Assembly: GCA_007115705.1 (NCBI GenBank)
Contig: QXEO01000143.1
Location: 4,509,434-4,573,433 of the forward strand
Direction of reading: 5' to 3'
DNA length: 64,000 nt
Origin: Dactylis glomerata
Lineage: Eukaryota; Streptophyta; Magnoliopsida; Poales; Poaceae
Both the position numbers and the translations under genes were made by a program. How positions within the stretch are numbered: position 1 is the first letter of the stretch; every line of letters starts with the position of its first letter. The notes under the pieces are model-generated. The model ran no database searches, was not told where the DNA came from, and saw only the letters and a list, made by a program, of their open reading frames with translations. Shown piece by piece: positions 46,343-58,300 of this stretch.

Positions 46343-47410
46343 ACCGGCCAGATTCCGTACGGGTTCAACTCCAACCCAAATTCCTCCCCCACGCATCATC
46401 TCCCCACCGACTCCGATGACCCGGTCTCCGGCGCCGCCGCCCGCTGGGAGTCAGCCGGCCATCCGCCCAGGAAGCGCCCCACGAGCTCATCCCTGTCACT
46501 GGGCCACCACAGATCCTGACCGAGATCCTGCCCGGGAACCGTACCTCTGCACAAATAGCCGCCGCTGTCGCCCCGCTCGCCTTGGAGCGCCATGGCCCTC
46601 CCATCCTCACGCGGATCGGAACGGCGGCGGCCATCGACGAGGAGATGGCGATGGGCAGCCGCGGCAAGGCCATGAGGAGGTCGCTAGCCCTGGCCATGTA
46701 CATCAGCTACAACACCTCGAGGGAGTAGAGGCGCAGAAGCATTGGCCACAGTGGGAAGAGCTCGATGGAGTTTGGTGCCATAAACATGCCCAGGTCCATG
46801 GCATATCTCGCCCAAGTCCTACCGCTAGGGTTTGTGGCGGGGAATCAAATTCCAATATTCTTTGGCATGGACTCCGCACATGACCCCTTCTGCTTCGTAT
46901 GGGAGGAGATCCAACGCTTGGTAATCCCCCTTCCCCTCTCTCCAGTTAGTCAAAATTTGGTCCTTTATTCCTGTGTATATGCACTGATCGCGGCCGAATG
47001 ATTGGAGCATGTGTTTGCTCATGCTTGCAATTCACGCCCATCTGCTGCACATGCTCATGGATTTGTGCGGACTTGGGTCTGAGTAATTTCGTGCGCCTCT
47101 TCGTCTATTCATTCCTCGAGCAACGAGTTTGGAGGCTGGACTCTCGATTGGAATCTGGATCCAAGGACTTCCTCCAAGATCATCACGTACAAGAGCTTCC
47201 GAATTCTGAATCGAAGTATCAAACCGCTTTCTTGTTTGTTCTTTAGTTAGCAGGATTAAATCTTGTACTGCTAATAGCAGTTCACTTTGCACTTCGCAGA
47301 GATTTATATTAGAAGATGTCGTTCGGGTCAAGGAAACGTTTACTGATCCAAGATGTTGGCTGTTCTGAGGAAGAACATGAAGATGCAGGGACGCTAAAGC
47401 TGAAGCTGAT
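46343..47410 (+). other. unrecognised, weak coding signs
   Basis: A GC-rich part (46400-46740) followed by AT-rich sequence. One plus-strand frame gives a plausible helical stretch (PPILTRIGTAAAIDEE near 46595-46645 and AQVLPLGFVAGNQIP near 46810-46855) separated by a stop at 46726, without a family I recognise. It may be a damaged captured gene. Confidence 0.3.
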
Positions 47411-48290
47411 TTGGCGGATGACCATGATGATGATGCTGGCTCGGGTGAAGGAGATGATGAAGAAGAAGAATCAGCCGAGCAAGATGCTGGAAAATCAGCC
47501 AAACATCCTCTCCTTGATGAGGTAACAGTTAAATCTAAAGCAAAAGGGAAGAATCCCTGGTGGATCAAGAACTTGGCGGTGCAAACACTGCAAGTAGTCG
47601 TTTACTACCAGCTTTACAAGAATTCGTGTGCACTTTCTTGGCCCTCCACCTGGTAAGACGGTGCATATTAAACGCTGCTCTGCGGTACAAAGTGACCACA
47701 ACCTGTATAAAATACTATGGGATAAGGTACATGTGAATTGCAATACCTGTAGGTATAATTATTCGTATACCTTGTTCTTATTTAATTCTGAATATGAACA
47801 TGTCCAACTGAAGAAAGGAGCTTCAGGTCCTTCCACAAAGACGTACAGCCCATGGGCAGATGCATTTGGTGTGGTGTAAAGAGATGGTGTCGATCTGAAA
47901 ATCATGCAATTTATTGCTGCAAACGGTATTCCTTTCAATGTGCTAAGAAGCCTTCAATATTATGAAATGGTATCTGCAATTAAAAAAGCTCCAAAGGACT
48001 ACAAACCACCTTCATATGAGAAAGCTAGAACTACACTTTTAGATGTCTGCAAGACAAATATTGAGAAACAATTAGCACCTGTTCGAGAAACATGGTACAA
48101 TGCAATAATTCTTGCCACTTATTTTTAAGTTTGTTAAATAGCCACTTATTGAGAAACAATTAGCACCTGTTCGAGAAACTACTGATGTTTCTATAGGTAT
48201 ACACATGGTGTTTCTATAGTTAGTGATGGATGGACGAATATAGTTTATTACTACAATGTAGTAATATTTAATCAAGAAGAACGAGTTCTT
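47411..48290 (+). pseudogene. BED/DUF659 hAT-type transposase remnant
   Basis: An acidic stretch (DDHDDDAGSGEGDDEEEES, 47420 on) leads into a BED-finger-like block, TWRCKHC (47570 on) and RIRVHFLGPPPGK, read with an in-frame TAG and a frame change. After a short gap comes a DUF659 region: ANGIPFNVLRSLQYYEMVSA and APKDYKPPSYEKARTTLLDV (47920-48040), then YTHGVSIVSDGWTN (48198 on). A 32-bp direct duplication (48060-48091 and 48148-48179) interrupts the frame before SDGWTN. The catalytic C-terminal hAT dimerisation part is missing. Such proteins derive from hAT transposases; this copy is dead. Confidence 0.75.
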
Positions 48291-50560
48291 TAAATATTTA
48301 CTCTATCTTCATCTGAATCCATCAGTTTCTCGGGCGATACTTGGCTCTTAGGCTCTTAATATAAAACCTCCCTTCACCTTCAGATGAAGGAGCGTTATTT
48401 GCTCCTGAAACTACTGCCATACAACTCTCTAAGATGATCTGCAACCAACAAATGATTTATCAAGCGTTGGATCTAAATTACCAAATGAATCTGTTCCCTA
48501 AATTATGTCAGGTCAGAACGACCAATGTTTATTTTCGAAGGCATCTTTGTGCTTGCTTTGTTCTTCCTCTCTCTTATGCCGTATTTTTTCATTGAATATG
48601 ATTTATCTGATTTTACCTACATACCTATGAGCAATAGGATGTAAACCAACGAAAAGCAGATGTTTTTGCCACCTTCAGGGATTACTTTATACTACTTGAT
48701 TAGCTAAACTAAACCACAGTGGGATATCATACCAATATTGTACACATATACAACATTTAGTACACAGAAAAGTGAATTGTGAGGAGACAAGTTCTCTTTT
48801 ATTTCTAAAATATATTGAGTTCAAGTGTATTTGCTCCAATATTGCTTTGTGAATTACCACTATTTTTAAATGTCATTGTTCATGAACTAACCTTTGCCTC
48901 AGAATAATTGTAGGGTCAATATTGCACAATACTGTTTGCTTCCATAGTATATGTTCCATGGAGATTTCAGGATAGGAGTGCAGCATTGCAGGGGGTCTCA
49001 AGGAGCATAGTAAGGCTATTGAGTCTGTTTCTGCAGTTTGCAGTTTGCTTCAGACAAGCCCATGTTAAATTGTTATATCATTACAAGCTCACCCCTTGAG
49101 TAGGGTTGTATATTATCATTTATATTAAACTGGTTGTAACATAACAATGAGGTTGAAACAAAATCTCAAAACAAGCTCTGTGCTACATGGATACCAAAAT
49201 AATCTCATCACAAGCGGCATTTGAAGGTCAAAAACATGTGCATACTGCAGTTTGCACAAGCAGCAAACCTAGATGATCAGTTCTAGCACAAGATTGTCCT
49301 TGACTATCATGTCATCTACCAGTGTGACAAGGAAGTGATTTATAATGCTGCAAGGAGTAGATTGCGTCTTGCTATTTATTTATATTTGGCAAACTATGAG
49401 TTTTCTGTATAATCAAAATATATTTATATCTTTATGGAGATTTTAGTGGAGCAACAGGTCATTGTGTAGAGAAAGACCATTTATTCTTATTAATTAAAAG
49501 GAAGTGCTGCGTATTTATTCTTGGAGTCCCACTGCACTCTATGCTGCTAGGCTCCACTCGGGACACTGACCAGAGTCTTTCTAAGAGAGTGGTGATGATT
49601 TACTATTGTACCATTGCAAAGTTTAGGTGTATGTTTTGTCTTTTATTTTATTTTTATACTAATTACAAGTTATTTGTATTGACAGAGATGAAACTATGTC
49701 CACCTGTGATTGGCAACCCACCTTGATCTGTCACTATGTTTACTCTTCTATTATTTAGGGGACGTGTAAAAGCAAGGCTAAGGATCGTTCGGATCCTCTC
49801 CAGCTCCTCAATACTGCTCCAGGAGCGGGAGGAGTTGCGCCTATTTTGATGGAGTGGCAAAAATCTAGCTTCACAAAATCCATAGAGTGGAGCGGAGGAG
49901 ACGATTTCCGAACACACCCTAAATGACATTGACGCCCGTGAGTCTGTTTGGTTGGCAGTGGAAAAGATAAGCCAGGGGAAAATGGGGCAGGAGCTGATGC
50001 TCCTTGCTTTCTTACAATAGCCCAAGCAAAATTAAGGGGTGGGATTTTCATGTTGGTGATCTTATCAGATTTACTTCATGTGTTGCTTAATTGTAAAGAT
50101 GCAAGTGTTTGGTTCTTATATCATTGCTTGCTTTGTTATTTGTGAGACATGATCAATCTATCTAATCACATTTTGGTTCATAATCAGGAAACATGCATAA
50201 GGTGTTATCCTGTTTTGGCTAAACCTCGATTCAGAATTCAGAAGATGCACACCAGAGTTTTTTGTTTGCCTTAATTACTTTGGTCCCGGTTTGGAATCTT
50301 ATGTGATGCAATTTTTCTTAGCTTCTGATAAAAACTTAACCAACCTAATAAAAGCAAGAGCAACAATCTCACACATGGATGACATAGATGGAGCTGTGAT
50401 CAATATTCACGGAGGCGCAGAGTCAACATTGAAGGGATTATGTGTGCCAAAAATGAAGGTCAAAATTGCGCACATTGGTGGTTGAAAAGGTGCGAGGTGA
50501 GAGAAATACAATAGACATGAAGATTACAAGGATTTCATGACGAATATTTTCAAAATATAG
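48291..50560. other. non-coding, probably Helitron interior
   Basis: AT-rich with no family-level coding match. Because a plus-strand Helitron 3' end lies at 50599, some or all of this sequence is probably inside that Helitron, but I could not locate its 5' TC end. Confidence 0.35.
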
Positions 50561-50599
50561 ACATCATTGGCCCGTAGCAACGCACGGGCATTTAACTAG
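50561..50599 (+). mobile_element. Helitron 3' terminus
   Basis: Hairpin GCCCGTAGCAACGCACGGGC (50570-50589) with one bulged A, then ATTTAA and CTAG (50596-50599), followed by T. This is the terminal structure of grass Helitrons. It lies 58 bases from the ORF2 stop of the LINE on the other strand, so the Helitron cut the LINE's 3' tail. Confidence 0.82.
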
Positions 50600-50657
50600 T
50601 AGTTTATGGTTTAAAATAAAGGCAAAATACATATCGTTGCGAGCAATTGTAAATCGC

Positions 50658-53600
50658 CTAAATAACTGTAGCAGGACCAATCCTCAGATTATGCGGCCAC
50701 CCATGTGGGGAAAAAATATCCCTCGCCGTAGCCTCCAGTCGTGTACAGACCTCCGTAAACAGGTCTCTGTTCTCCAGCCGCTGAAGAGGTGACCACAAAC
50801 GGAGCGTAGCGGTACATCTGTAAATAACCTGCAGAATAGAACAATTTTTATCATCAAAATTTTTGTCATTTCTACATAGCCAAAGCGACCAGATAACGGC
50901 TATCGCTCCCACCCTAAGTAGCGTTCTAAACCTGAGATCGATACCATGAAGCCAAGTCCCGAAAACATTGGCAACACTAGTCGGAGGGTACAGGCTGGAA
51001 GCAGCTTGGATGATTGACCATATAGATCTGGCAAAGCGGCATTGGAAGAAAAGGTGTTTTATAGTATCGTCTTGCTGACAGAACACACACATTTTGTTTC
51101 CATGCCAATTACGCCTAGCAAGGTTGTCTTTAGTTAGGATCACTCCTCGACGTAGATACCAGGCAAAAATTTTATTTTTTAGCGGTATCTTCATCTTCCA
51201 AATCTTCTTGTTATTATCAACTGGTATATCGGATTGCATAATTGCTTTGTAGAGAGAGTCTACCGAGAAGGTCCCATTTGAGTGGAGATTCCACCGGAAT
51301 TCATCTGGACCTGGGGACAACTGAATGGACTCCAAACGCTGTTGTAAGGTAGTCCAATCAGCTAACCTATTACCCAATAGGACTCTTCTAAACGATACAG
51401 CCGGCGGTGAGGCTGCCATTACCGTAGCAATGGTATCACTTTTAAACCGAACTATACTATACAAAGCAGGATACTGGTCTCGTAACGGGACATTATCCAA
51501 CCAAGTGTCCTCCCAAAACCGTATCTGTGATCCGTCATTAATAGAGAAAGTACCATAAGGGAAGAAAAATTTCTTCGATGCCATAAGGCCAGCCCAAAAA
51601 TGCGAGTCCCCAGGTTTCCAGAAAACTTGGGACAGCGGTTTCGAGCCAATATACTTCCTCTTAAGAATGGTCTGCCACACACCATCTTCGGTAAGCAGCT
51701 TGAAGAGCCACTTACCTAGTAAGGCGGAATTTTTGACTTGAAGGTCATGAATTCCTAGCCCACCTTGGTCCTTTGGTTTGCAGACCACACTCCATTTAAC
51801 CAGTCGATATTTCTTTTTCTCACTATCCCCTTGCCAAAAGAATCTAGATCGATAATAATCGAGTTTTTGCAAGACTCCTTTAGGCAGAAGAAAGAATGAT
51901 ATCATATACAGTACCATATTAGATAGTACTGAATTAATGAGGACCAATCTTCCACCCAGAGATAGTAATTTACCTTTCCAACTACTTAGGCGTTTTTGGA
52001 GTCTCTCCTCGACAGCTTTCCATTCGGCAATAGTTAATCTCCGATAATGAATCGGAATGCCTAAATACCGAATAGGGATCTGCCCTTGGCCACAGCCGAA
52101 CAGCTCAGCATAACTGCTAGCTGCGTCCTGAGCCTCTCCAAAACAAAACAATTCACTCTTATGGAAGTTTATCTTTAGACCAGAGAGCTGTTCAAAAGCC
52201 GCCAAAATTAATTTGAGGTTCCGAGCTTTCTCAAGATCATGTTCCATAAAAAGAATTGTGTCGTCGGCGTATTGAAGGATTGATAATCCACCATCCACAA
52301 GATGAGGAATCACTCCTTCAATTTGACCGTCCGCCTTAGCACGTTCAATCAATATAGCAAGCATATCGGCTACAATATTAAATAACATTGGTGATAGAGG
52401 ATCACCTTGCCGTAGCCCCTTTCTAGTCTGAAAGTAGCGGCCAGTGTCATCATTAACTCTGATGGCTACACTACCTCCAGACACAAAATTATTGATTAAA
52501 GCGCACCATTCAGGAGAGAAGCCTTTCATCCTTAGAGTTTGCTGAAGGAAAGACCACTTAACCTTATCATAAGCTTTTTCGAAATCTAATTTTAAAATTA
52601 CCCCGTTCAACTTTTTGGTATGAAGTTCGTGAACCGCTTCATGCAAGATAGCAACTTCGTCGAGGATGTTCCTTCCTTGCATAAAAGCGGTTTGCGAAGG
52701 CCTAACCACGTGATCAGCAACCGTATTAAGTCTAATGGTGGCCACTTTCGTGAATATCTTGAAACTTACGTTCAACAGGCAGATAGGTCTAAATTGTTGA
52801 ATCCTTTCTGCCTGATTCACCTTAGGTAACAAGATAACCTCACCAAAATTTAGACGAAATAATTCCAGTTGTCCAGCGTGTAACACATTGAACAGATCTA
52901 GAAGATCCGGTTTAATTGTATCCCAAAAAGTTTGATAAAACTCTGCAGGAAAACCATCCGGACCCGGCGCTTTATTGTGTTCCATTAGAAAAATAGCTTT
53001 CATAACCTCTTCCTCTGAATAAGGTTCAGTTAGAAAACTATTTTCCTCCATAGACACCTGGGGTATATCTTCTGTTTGGGTCTCCTCCAGAGAGAAAGTA
53101 CTGACTTCCGGTTCCCCAAACAGATTCTTGTAATAGTTGGTAATGTAAGCCTTAAGTTGCTCATGGCCTTCAATCCGCTCATCATCCTGAACCAGAGAAT
53201 GAATATGTTTCTTCCGATGTCTGCCATTGGCAATCCCATGGAAGTATCGTGTATTTGAATCTCCTTCAAGGATAAACTGAGCTTTGGATCGTTGATACCA
53301 TTTGAGTTCCTCTTCACGAAGGAGACTAGCAATCTGCTCATTTGATTGGCTTTTCAGCTCAATTTCCTGTGCAGATAATGGTCTCACTTCAGCTAAAGCC
53401 TCAAGGCTATCAATAGTAGCAGATAAACGTAACTTCTCATTTTTGAGAATCCCAGCAACATGCCTAGCCCAACCCGACAGGTGTTTGCGCATAGCGCGAA
53501 TTTTGTTATTCCACCTTAAAATCGGATTGTTACCGGCAACCGGTCTTTCCCAAACTCTTCTAACCATGCCGTGGAAACCGTCTCGCTGCAGCCAGCCAAG

Positions 53601-54344
53601 TTCAAACTTGAATGGACGTTTAAGCGGCGATTTCGGTGTTCCAGTGGTCAGAAGAATGGAAGCATGATCAGACAGTTTCTCGATACGTTCTAGTGCGCGT
53701 ACAGATACCATAGGGTATTTATCTTCCCATTCGGTATCCATAAGCACGCGATCTAGTTTTTCATACGTAGGATCCGGTAGGCTGTTGGCCCACGTGAACT
53801 GTCGACCCGTCATCGCAACCTCTCTCAAGTCTAAGCTGTCAATGACCGCATTAAACAAGAAAGGCCAATGCTCATTAAAAGGGCCTTTACTTTTCTCATG
53901 CCGGAATCGAAGCAAATTAAAATCTCCACCGATAATAATCGGATGTGGATTATCCTTTGCCAGATTAACCAGTTCATGTAAAAAGTCAGCCTTGAACGCG
54001 TCCTGTGCCGCTCCATAAACCGCAACCAGATCCCAAATGAAGTTATCAACCTTGTTGCGAATGGTGAGTTTAATATGATATTCACCATCCGAACAGGCCA
54101 AAGTCTCCATTGTATCCGATCTGATGCCGACGAGCATACCACCAGACCGTCCACGAGGAGGACGAGAAAACCACTGAAAGTCAATTCCGCCGGATAGCCG
54201 GTCAAGAAAACTTTGTGAGTAATTCCGCCTCCCCGTCTCAGACAAAGCTAAAAAATCAAGATTAAATTCTTTACAACAATCGGCACAATAAGAATGTTTA
54301 GCCAAGTCACCAAGACATCTGCTATTCCTAAACATGCCATTCAT
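50658..54344 (-). CDS. LINE ORF2: endonuclease and reverse transcriptase
   Basis: ORF2 nicks the target and reverse-transcribes LINE RNA there. The 1,228-residue frame is open. An AP-type endonuclease fills residues 1 to about 235, with GGDFNLL near 139 and the catalytic SDH near 225. RT covers about 455-760: NKAPGPDGFP, LDFEKAYDKV near 586, GLRQGDPLSP and the active site YADD near 692. A zf-RVT domain is near 1040-1125 (IPLKNKIFAW, CVFC...HLFFQC). The N-terminal endonuclease motif, usually W-N-x-R-G, reads RNSRC, so endonuclease activity is doubtful. The ATG at 54344 overlaps the ORF1 stop in ATGA; the TAG is at 50660-50658. Confidence 0.9.
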   Translation of the reverse strand: MNGMFRNSRCLGDLAKHSYCADCCKEFNLDFLALSETGRRNYSQSFLDRLSGGIDFQWFSRPPRGRSGGMLVGIRSDTMETLACSDGEYHIKLTIRNKVDNFIWDLVAVYGAAQDAFKADFLHELVNLAKDNPHPIIIGGDFNLLRFRHEKSKGPFNEHWPFLFNAVIDSLDLREVAMTGRQFTWANSLPDPTYEKLDRVLMDTEWEDKYPMVSVRALERIEKLSDHASILLTTGTPKSPLKRPFKFELGWLQRDGFHGMVRRVWERPVAGNNPILRWNNKIRAMRKHLSGWARHVAGILKNEKLRLSATIDSLEALAEVRPLSAQEIELKSQSNEQIASLLREEELKWYQRSKAQFILEGDSNTRYFHGIANGRHRKKHIHSLVQDDERIEGHEQLKAYITNYYKNLFGEPEVSTFSLEETQTEDIPQVSMEENSFLTEPYSEEEVMKAIFLMEHNKAPGPDGFPAEFYQTFWDTIKPDLLDLFNVLHAGQLELFRLNFGEVILLPKVNQAERIQQFRPICLLNVSFKIFTKVATIRLNTVADHVVRPSQTAFMQGRNILDEVAILHEAVHELHTKKLNGVILKLDFEKAYDKVKWSFLQQTLRMKGFSPEWCALINNFVSGGSVAIRVNDDTGRYFQTRKGLRQGDPLSPMLFNIVADMLAILIERAKADGQIEGVIPHLVDGGLSILQYADDTILFMEHDLEKARNLKLILAAFEQLSGLKINFHKSELFCFGEAQDAASSYAELFGCGQGQIPIRYLGIPIHYRRLTIAEWKAVEERLQKRLSSWKGKLLSLGGRLVLINSVLSNMVLYMISFFLLPKGVLQKLDYYRSRFFWQGDSEKKKYRLVKWSVVCKPKDQGGLGIHDLQVKNSALLGKWLFKLLTEDGVWQTILKRKYIGSKPLSQVFWKPGDSHFWAGLMASKKFFFPYGTFSINDGSQIRFWEDTWLDNVPLRDQYPALYSIVRFKSDTIATVMAASPPAVSFRRVLLGNRLADWTTLQQRLESIQLSPGPDEFRWNLHSNGTFSVDSLYKAIMQSDIPVDNNKKIWKMKIPLKNKIFAWYLRRGVILTKDNLARRNWHGNKMCVFCQQDDTIKHLFFQCRFARSIWSIIQAASSLYPPTSVANVFGTWLHGIDLRFRTLLRVGAIAVIWSLWLCRNDKNFDDKNCSILQVIYRCTATLRLWSPLQRLENRDLFTEVCTRLEATARDIFSPHGWPHNLRIGPATVI

Positions 54345-57300
54345 TGTGAAACTTTTCTTGTTTTATGAACCTTACCACCCCTACGATTTATCTTTTCAGC
54401 AGAAGATCTAGAATTACGTCGGGAAGCTTTTAGATCATAGAATGAACTGAGCCCCGGCTGTTCTAAATCAACTTCCGAAATACTCCCAACGAGGGAGGAG
54501 AGGAGATGACCATCGGTCTCATCCTCTTCTTCCTCTAAGAGAATAGTTTCAGCCCCAGTCGAAACCTTTGGTATGACGGTTAATCGTTCATATTCCAAAT
54601 GTCTCAAGACATTAGCCGAAACAGCAATATCTCTAGAGTGACTACCTAACGACACACCTACTCTAGTCAAATTAGAAGAGATATGAGAATCTGAAAACTT
54701 AATAAACGATGCAGATTTCTTGTTACCTGAACCATCGAGATTCTTTTTTGCCTTACGGCGCATGGCCTTCTGCATCATGTCTTCATCCGTATCAGCCGAA
54801 CCGTCCTCCGCCATGGCATGTCTACCACTCCGCCTCACCACAGGAGGCTGCTGCGATGGAGCCGGCGCCAAAGGTACGGAGAGGGAATTGGTCGAGGTCG
54901 ACCTCTCCATACCTTTAGCACTGAGCGGAGAAGATAACCCTGTCGACGAAGCTCGCACCTCGAGCTCCCCGACCGGGACCTCCGACCGGTCGATCTCGCA
55001 TGGAGACACGACCAGCAAGTCGGCGCTGCTCGGCGTGATCGCATGTGCAGCCCTCGTAGGGCTTAGCGAACCACCCGCCAACACCCGATCAGGCAGCGTC
55101 GAGACGACCGGCTGCAAGGTCGCTGGCGAACCCTCAGCCTCGGGCGACGCGGACGACGCCGAGACAGCCGTCGCCAATGTCGGAGTAGAGGCCGACGGCG
55201 TCCTGGAGCCAGTCGCAGCGGCCAACATGGGCGACACCGGGAGAACCGTCGCCAAGGGTGAAGTAGAGGCCGACGGCTCCCCGGACCACATGGCGTCCAT
55301 GCCACCCGAAGAGGTCGGAGAAGAGGCCGACGGCGTCCCAGAGCCAGCCGCAGCAGCCAACGTGGGCGACACCGGGAGAGCCGTCGCCAAGGGCGAACAA
55401 GAGGCCGACGGCTCCCCGGACAACATGGCGTCCTTCCCACCCGAAGCAGTCGAAACAGCAGCGTCCGCCACGGTCGTAGAAGAGGTCGGAGGAACGATCG
55501 GAGAGACCGCAGCCCCCCCCCCCCGACGCCAACCCAGGAGGTACCATCTCAGACAACACCGGCTCAGGCCGCGTTCTGCCTTGCATGAAAGTCCGCACCC
55601 GTGAAGGCTGCGAAGTCCGGGGAATAGACTGGGAGGGTGACGGAGCGATAAGATGCGACGAAAGCACACGCGCTCGTTCGACCAATTCCTTTCCTCTCGG
55701 GGTAGTGGGAGAATTGTTAAAAGGAGTGAGAGCTAGAGTCACACCGGTAGACGGTGCAGCAGCCTTCCCCTGATCATGGACAGTAGAGGCGCCATCGACC
55801 TCCATGTTGGCTGGTCCAGGCGCTGCCCCAAATGAAGGGCCAGCATTTTTATCCTCACCCATGCCATGGGAATCATCATCGTGCCCACTATCTTTCCAGA
55901 AAAAAGGTCTGAACTTCGAGTCCGGTTGAAAATCCGGCGACTCCCTACGGTAGCGAAATCTGTACCCATTCAATTTTAACAGCGATACCACCTCAAGACA
56001 AGGTGTGTTAGACCCATCAGAATGCTTCTCCAAAGCAGATAAGTTCCTCATAGCAATAAGAATGCGCACAATGCCCTTGCTCCGGAGAGTCACAAGACCC
56101 ACATCCTGAGTAGTCCCAATAAGGAAGCCAACCGCCCAAAGTCCGTGAAAATGTCTGACAGTGTAAGGAACACCATCAACCTGCACCCAGACAGGCTCCA
56201 TGACAAACTCTGGCGCGATATCTTGTCTTTTCCAAGAGCTAAAGGTGACCTGTGCATTGTGCTTAGGCACCCCCATTTGCATACCATCAATTCTGGAAAC
56301 ATCATCAGCAGACGGTAGACCGATAAGAAACGCATTAGGCCCATGAGCAATGGCCTCCCATTTCCAGTCCGAGTTACCGGGACACATACGAGCCATCAGT
56401 TTCTGAATATCATCAGCTGAAACCGCATCACCAGAAACCTGCACCAGAGCTGTAGGCGCACCCGTGGGAATCAGATGAGGCTTATAAGCCGAATCAGGCA
56501 AATGAACATCCAAAGTATCAAAATCACCACAACCAACAAAATAACCCTGAGGCTTCGGAAGCTTCAGAATAGGGCAACGAACAGTTGGGTGACGATCAGC
56601 GTCGCACACCAGGCAATAATGGGTCACCTTACAGTCCTTAGTAGCATGAGTGTTCACAGCACACTTCCAACATCTGACATTCTTCTGGGATTTAGGCGGC
56701 CCTGTCTCAGTCGTAGCACCATCAGCAACAGACAAACCAGCAGGAGCAATGGGCATCGCCTGAGCCGTTGCCGAAGAAGATACAAAATCAGCACTGTGGA
56801 CTTGAGGCGCATTAGGCGTTGCAGCCTGAACCATTTGCTGCTGAACGGGTGCATTGGCCACCATGGCCAGCCCCTGGGCTGGTGCTGTATTCTTCTTCTT
56901 CTTCCGTTTCTTCTGCGCAGCTTGCGGATTGCTTGTATTCTGCGGAGGATTCTGCGCCACCATGGGCTGCTGATACTGCACGTATTGCCCTCCATACGGC
57001 TGATACGGCTGCATAGGGACTTGGCCGGGCGCAAAACCCTGGACCGGCGGTGGCCGATAGACCGGCTGTGGCCGGTATGCCGGCGGAGCCCCGAAGCCCG
57101 GCGCCCCCTGCTGCCAGCCTCCCTGGAACCCAGGAGGACCGGTATACACCGGCTGGACAGCAGCCGCCGGAGGGGCGATCGGACGAGGCGCTTGGGGAGC
57201 TGCCCCCGCAGGGGCCGACGACGACGAAGATGGCCTAGGCGGCGCCCCCGCCATCGGAAGAACGTGACGATGGTCGGCCACCACAGCGGCAAAGGAGCGT

Positions 57301-58232
57301 TGGCCGGCGAGGGGCGAGCAGGTCGAGACTGAAGACGATGACGTGGGGGGAGACGACGACGACGGAGCGACGATGACAGGAGCGTTGGCAGCGGCGGAAT
57401 TAGCGATCACAGCGCTGTCGAAGCGGGGTAGGGTTAAAACCCTACAACGCTTAGCTGCCTGGATCGCTAACCCCAACCCAGCCCATCTGTTCCTTGGCCC
57501 ACCAGAAGAGGCCGCCCAGCATCGTTCTCCGTCGCGACGACCGTCTGAACGATCCGACGAACACGAAACAGCCGCCACGATCGCCGCAGACCCTTGCCGA
57601 TGAGCTCGATCATCCAAAGACGGTGAAGCTTTGCATTGCTGCTCTGAAACACTAGGAACCGCCGAAGCTCTTGTAGGAGACGTCTTGGCGCAGGCCATGA
57701 AGTCTCCGAGCACCGGCGCTGGCATGATTCGCCGTCGCGGAAGCGGACCACGCCAAGCTCCCATGCGGGGAGGCTTAGCCATATGAAGTCCCACCGGCGA
57801 TGAAGAGGACGCCCTCCGGTCCTCACACCCCTTCCCCGTCGCCACCGGCGACAAAGACCTAGCCCTGCACAAAAAAGACAAAGCATTTGAACTCACCTCC
57901 GCCTTACCAGATGAGGCGCCCGAACACTGCCACGAGCGCGACTCCGGCGTGGGGAATCCGATCTTACACCAGAAATCCTGCACAACTTCCTCCGAAGAAA
58001 CCCCCGGATGGCAGATCACCGGCGGCACCAATGGCTCGTCTTGAAAACCATTCCATGCCACATCCTCCGCCATCGACCGAACCCTCGCATCCTCACTGTC
58101 CTCGTCGTCCACTAGGCAGGAGAAACGGGACCCGGAGTCTGGGGAATCAAAAGATCCAGACGGGGGACTCACCGGCGACGACAGCCGCCGGGCGGACGAG
58201 CCGCCAGATCGCCCCCGGGAATATCGGATCAT
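54341..58232 (-). pseudogene. LINE ORF1, split by a 12-base homopolymer
   Basis: ORF1 binds LINE RNA. ATG at 58232 opens a frame with a serine/proline-rich start, a Pro/Gln/Tyr-rich segment (about 57120-56940), a KKRKKKK basic patch, two zinc knuckles (CWKCAVNTHATKDC and CLVCDADRHPTVRC, about 56680-56580) and a DUF4283-like region (about 56420-56050). At 55513-55524 twelve C's (G's on the coding strand) are followed by loss of the sensible frame: this frame ends at 55134, while a Ser/Ala/Pro-rich continuation runs in the frame one base over, to the TGA at 54343-54341. A one-base change in the run would account for it. Either a slippage mutation, an assembly error or a real frameshift site is possible. 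Confidence 0.8.
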
Positions 58233-58300
58233 GCCGATTGTCTGCCCAGTTTGTTGCTGTTGTTGAATGCAACCCAGTGCAAATTATTCAGGAAACAACA

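Larger units (their letters stand above)
50600..58300 (-). mobile_element. LINE (L1-type non-LTR retrotransposon)
   Basis: Minus-strand order: short leader, ORF1 (nucleic-acid binding), ORF2 (endonuclease, RT), and a 3' end cut at 50600 by a Helitron so that no poly(A) remains. The 5' boundary is not certain; 58300 is an estimate from where the GC-rich ORF1-like sequence ends. Confidence 0.85.

Noticed and set aside
54720..55604. Plus-strand 294-codon acidic frame
   Set aside because: Antisense of the Ser/Ala/Pro-rich end of LINE ORF1; no start context or domain.
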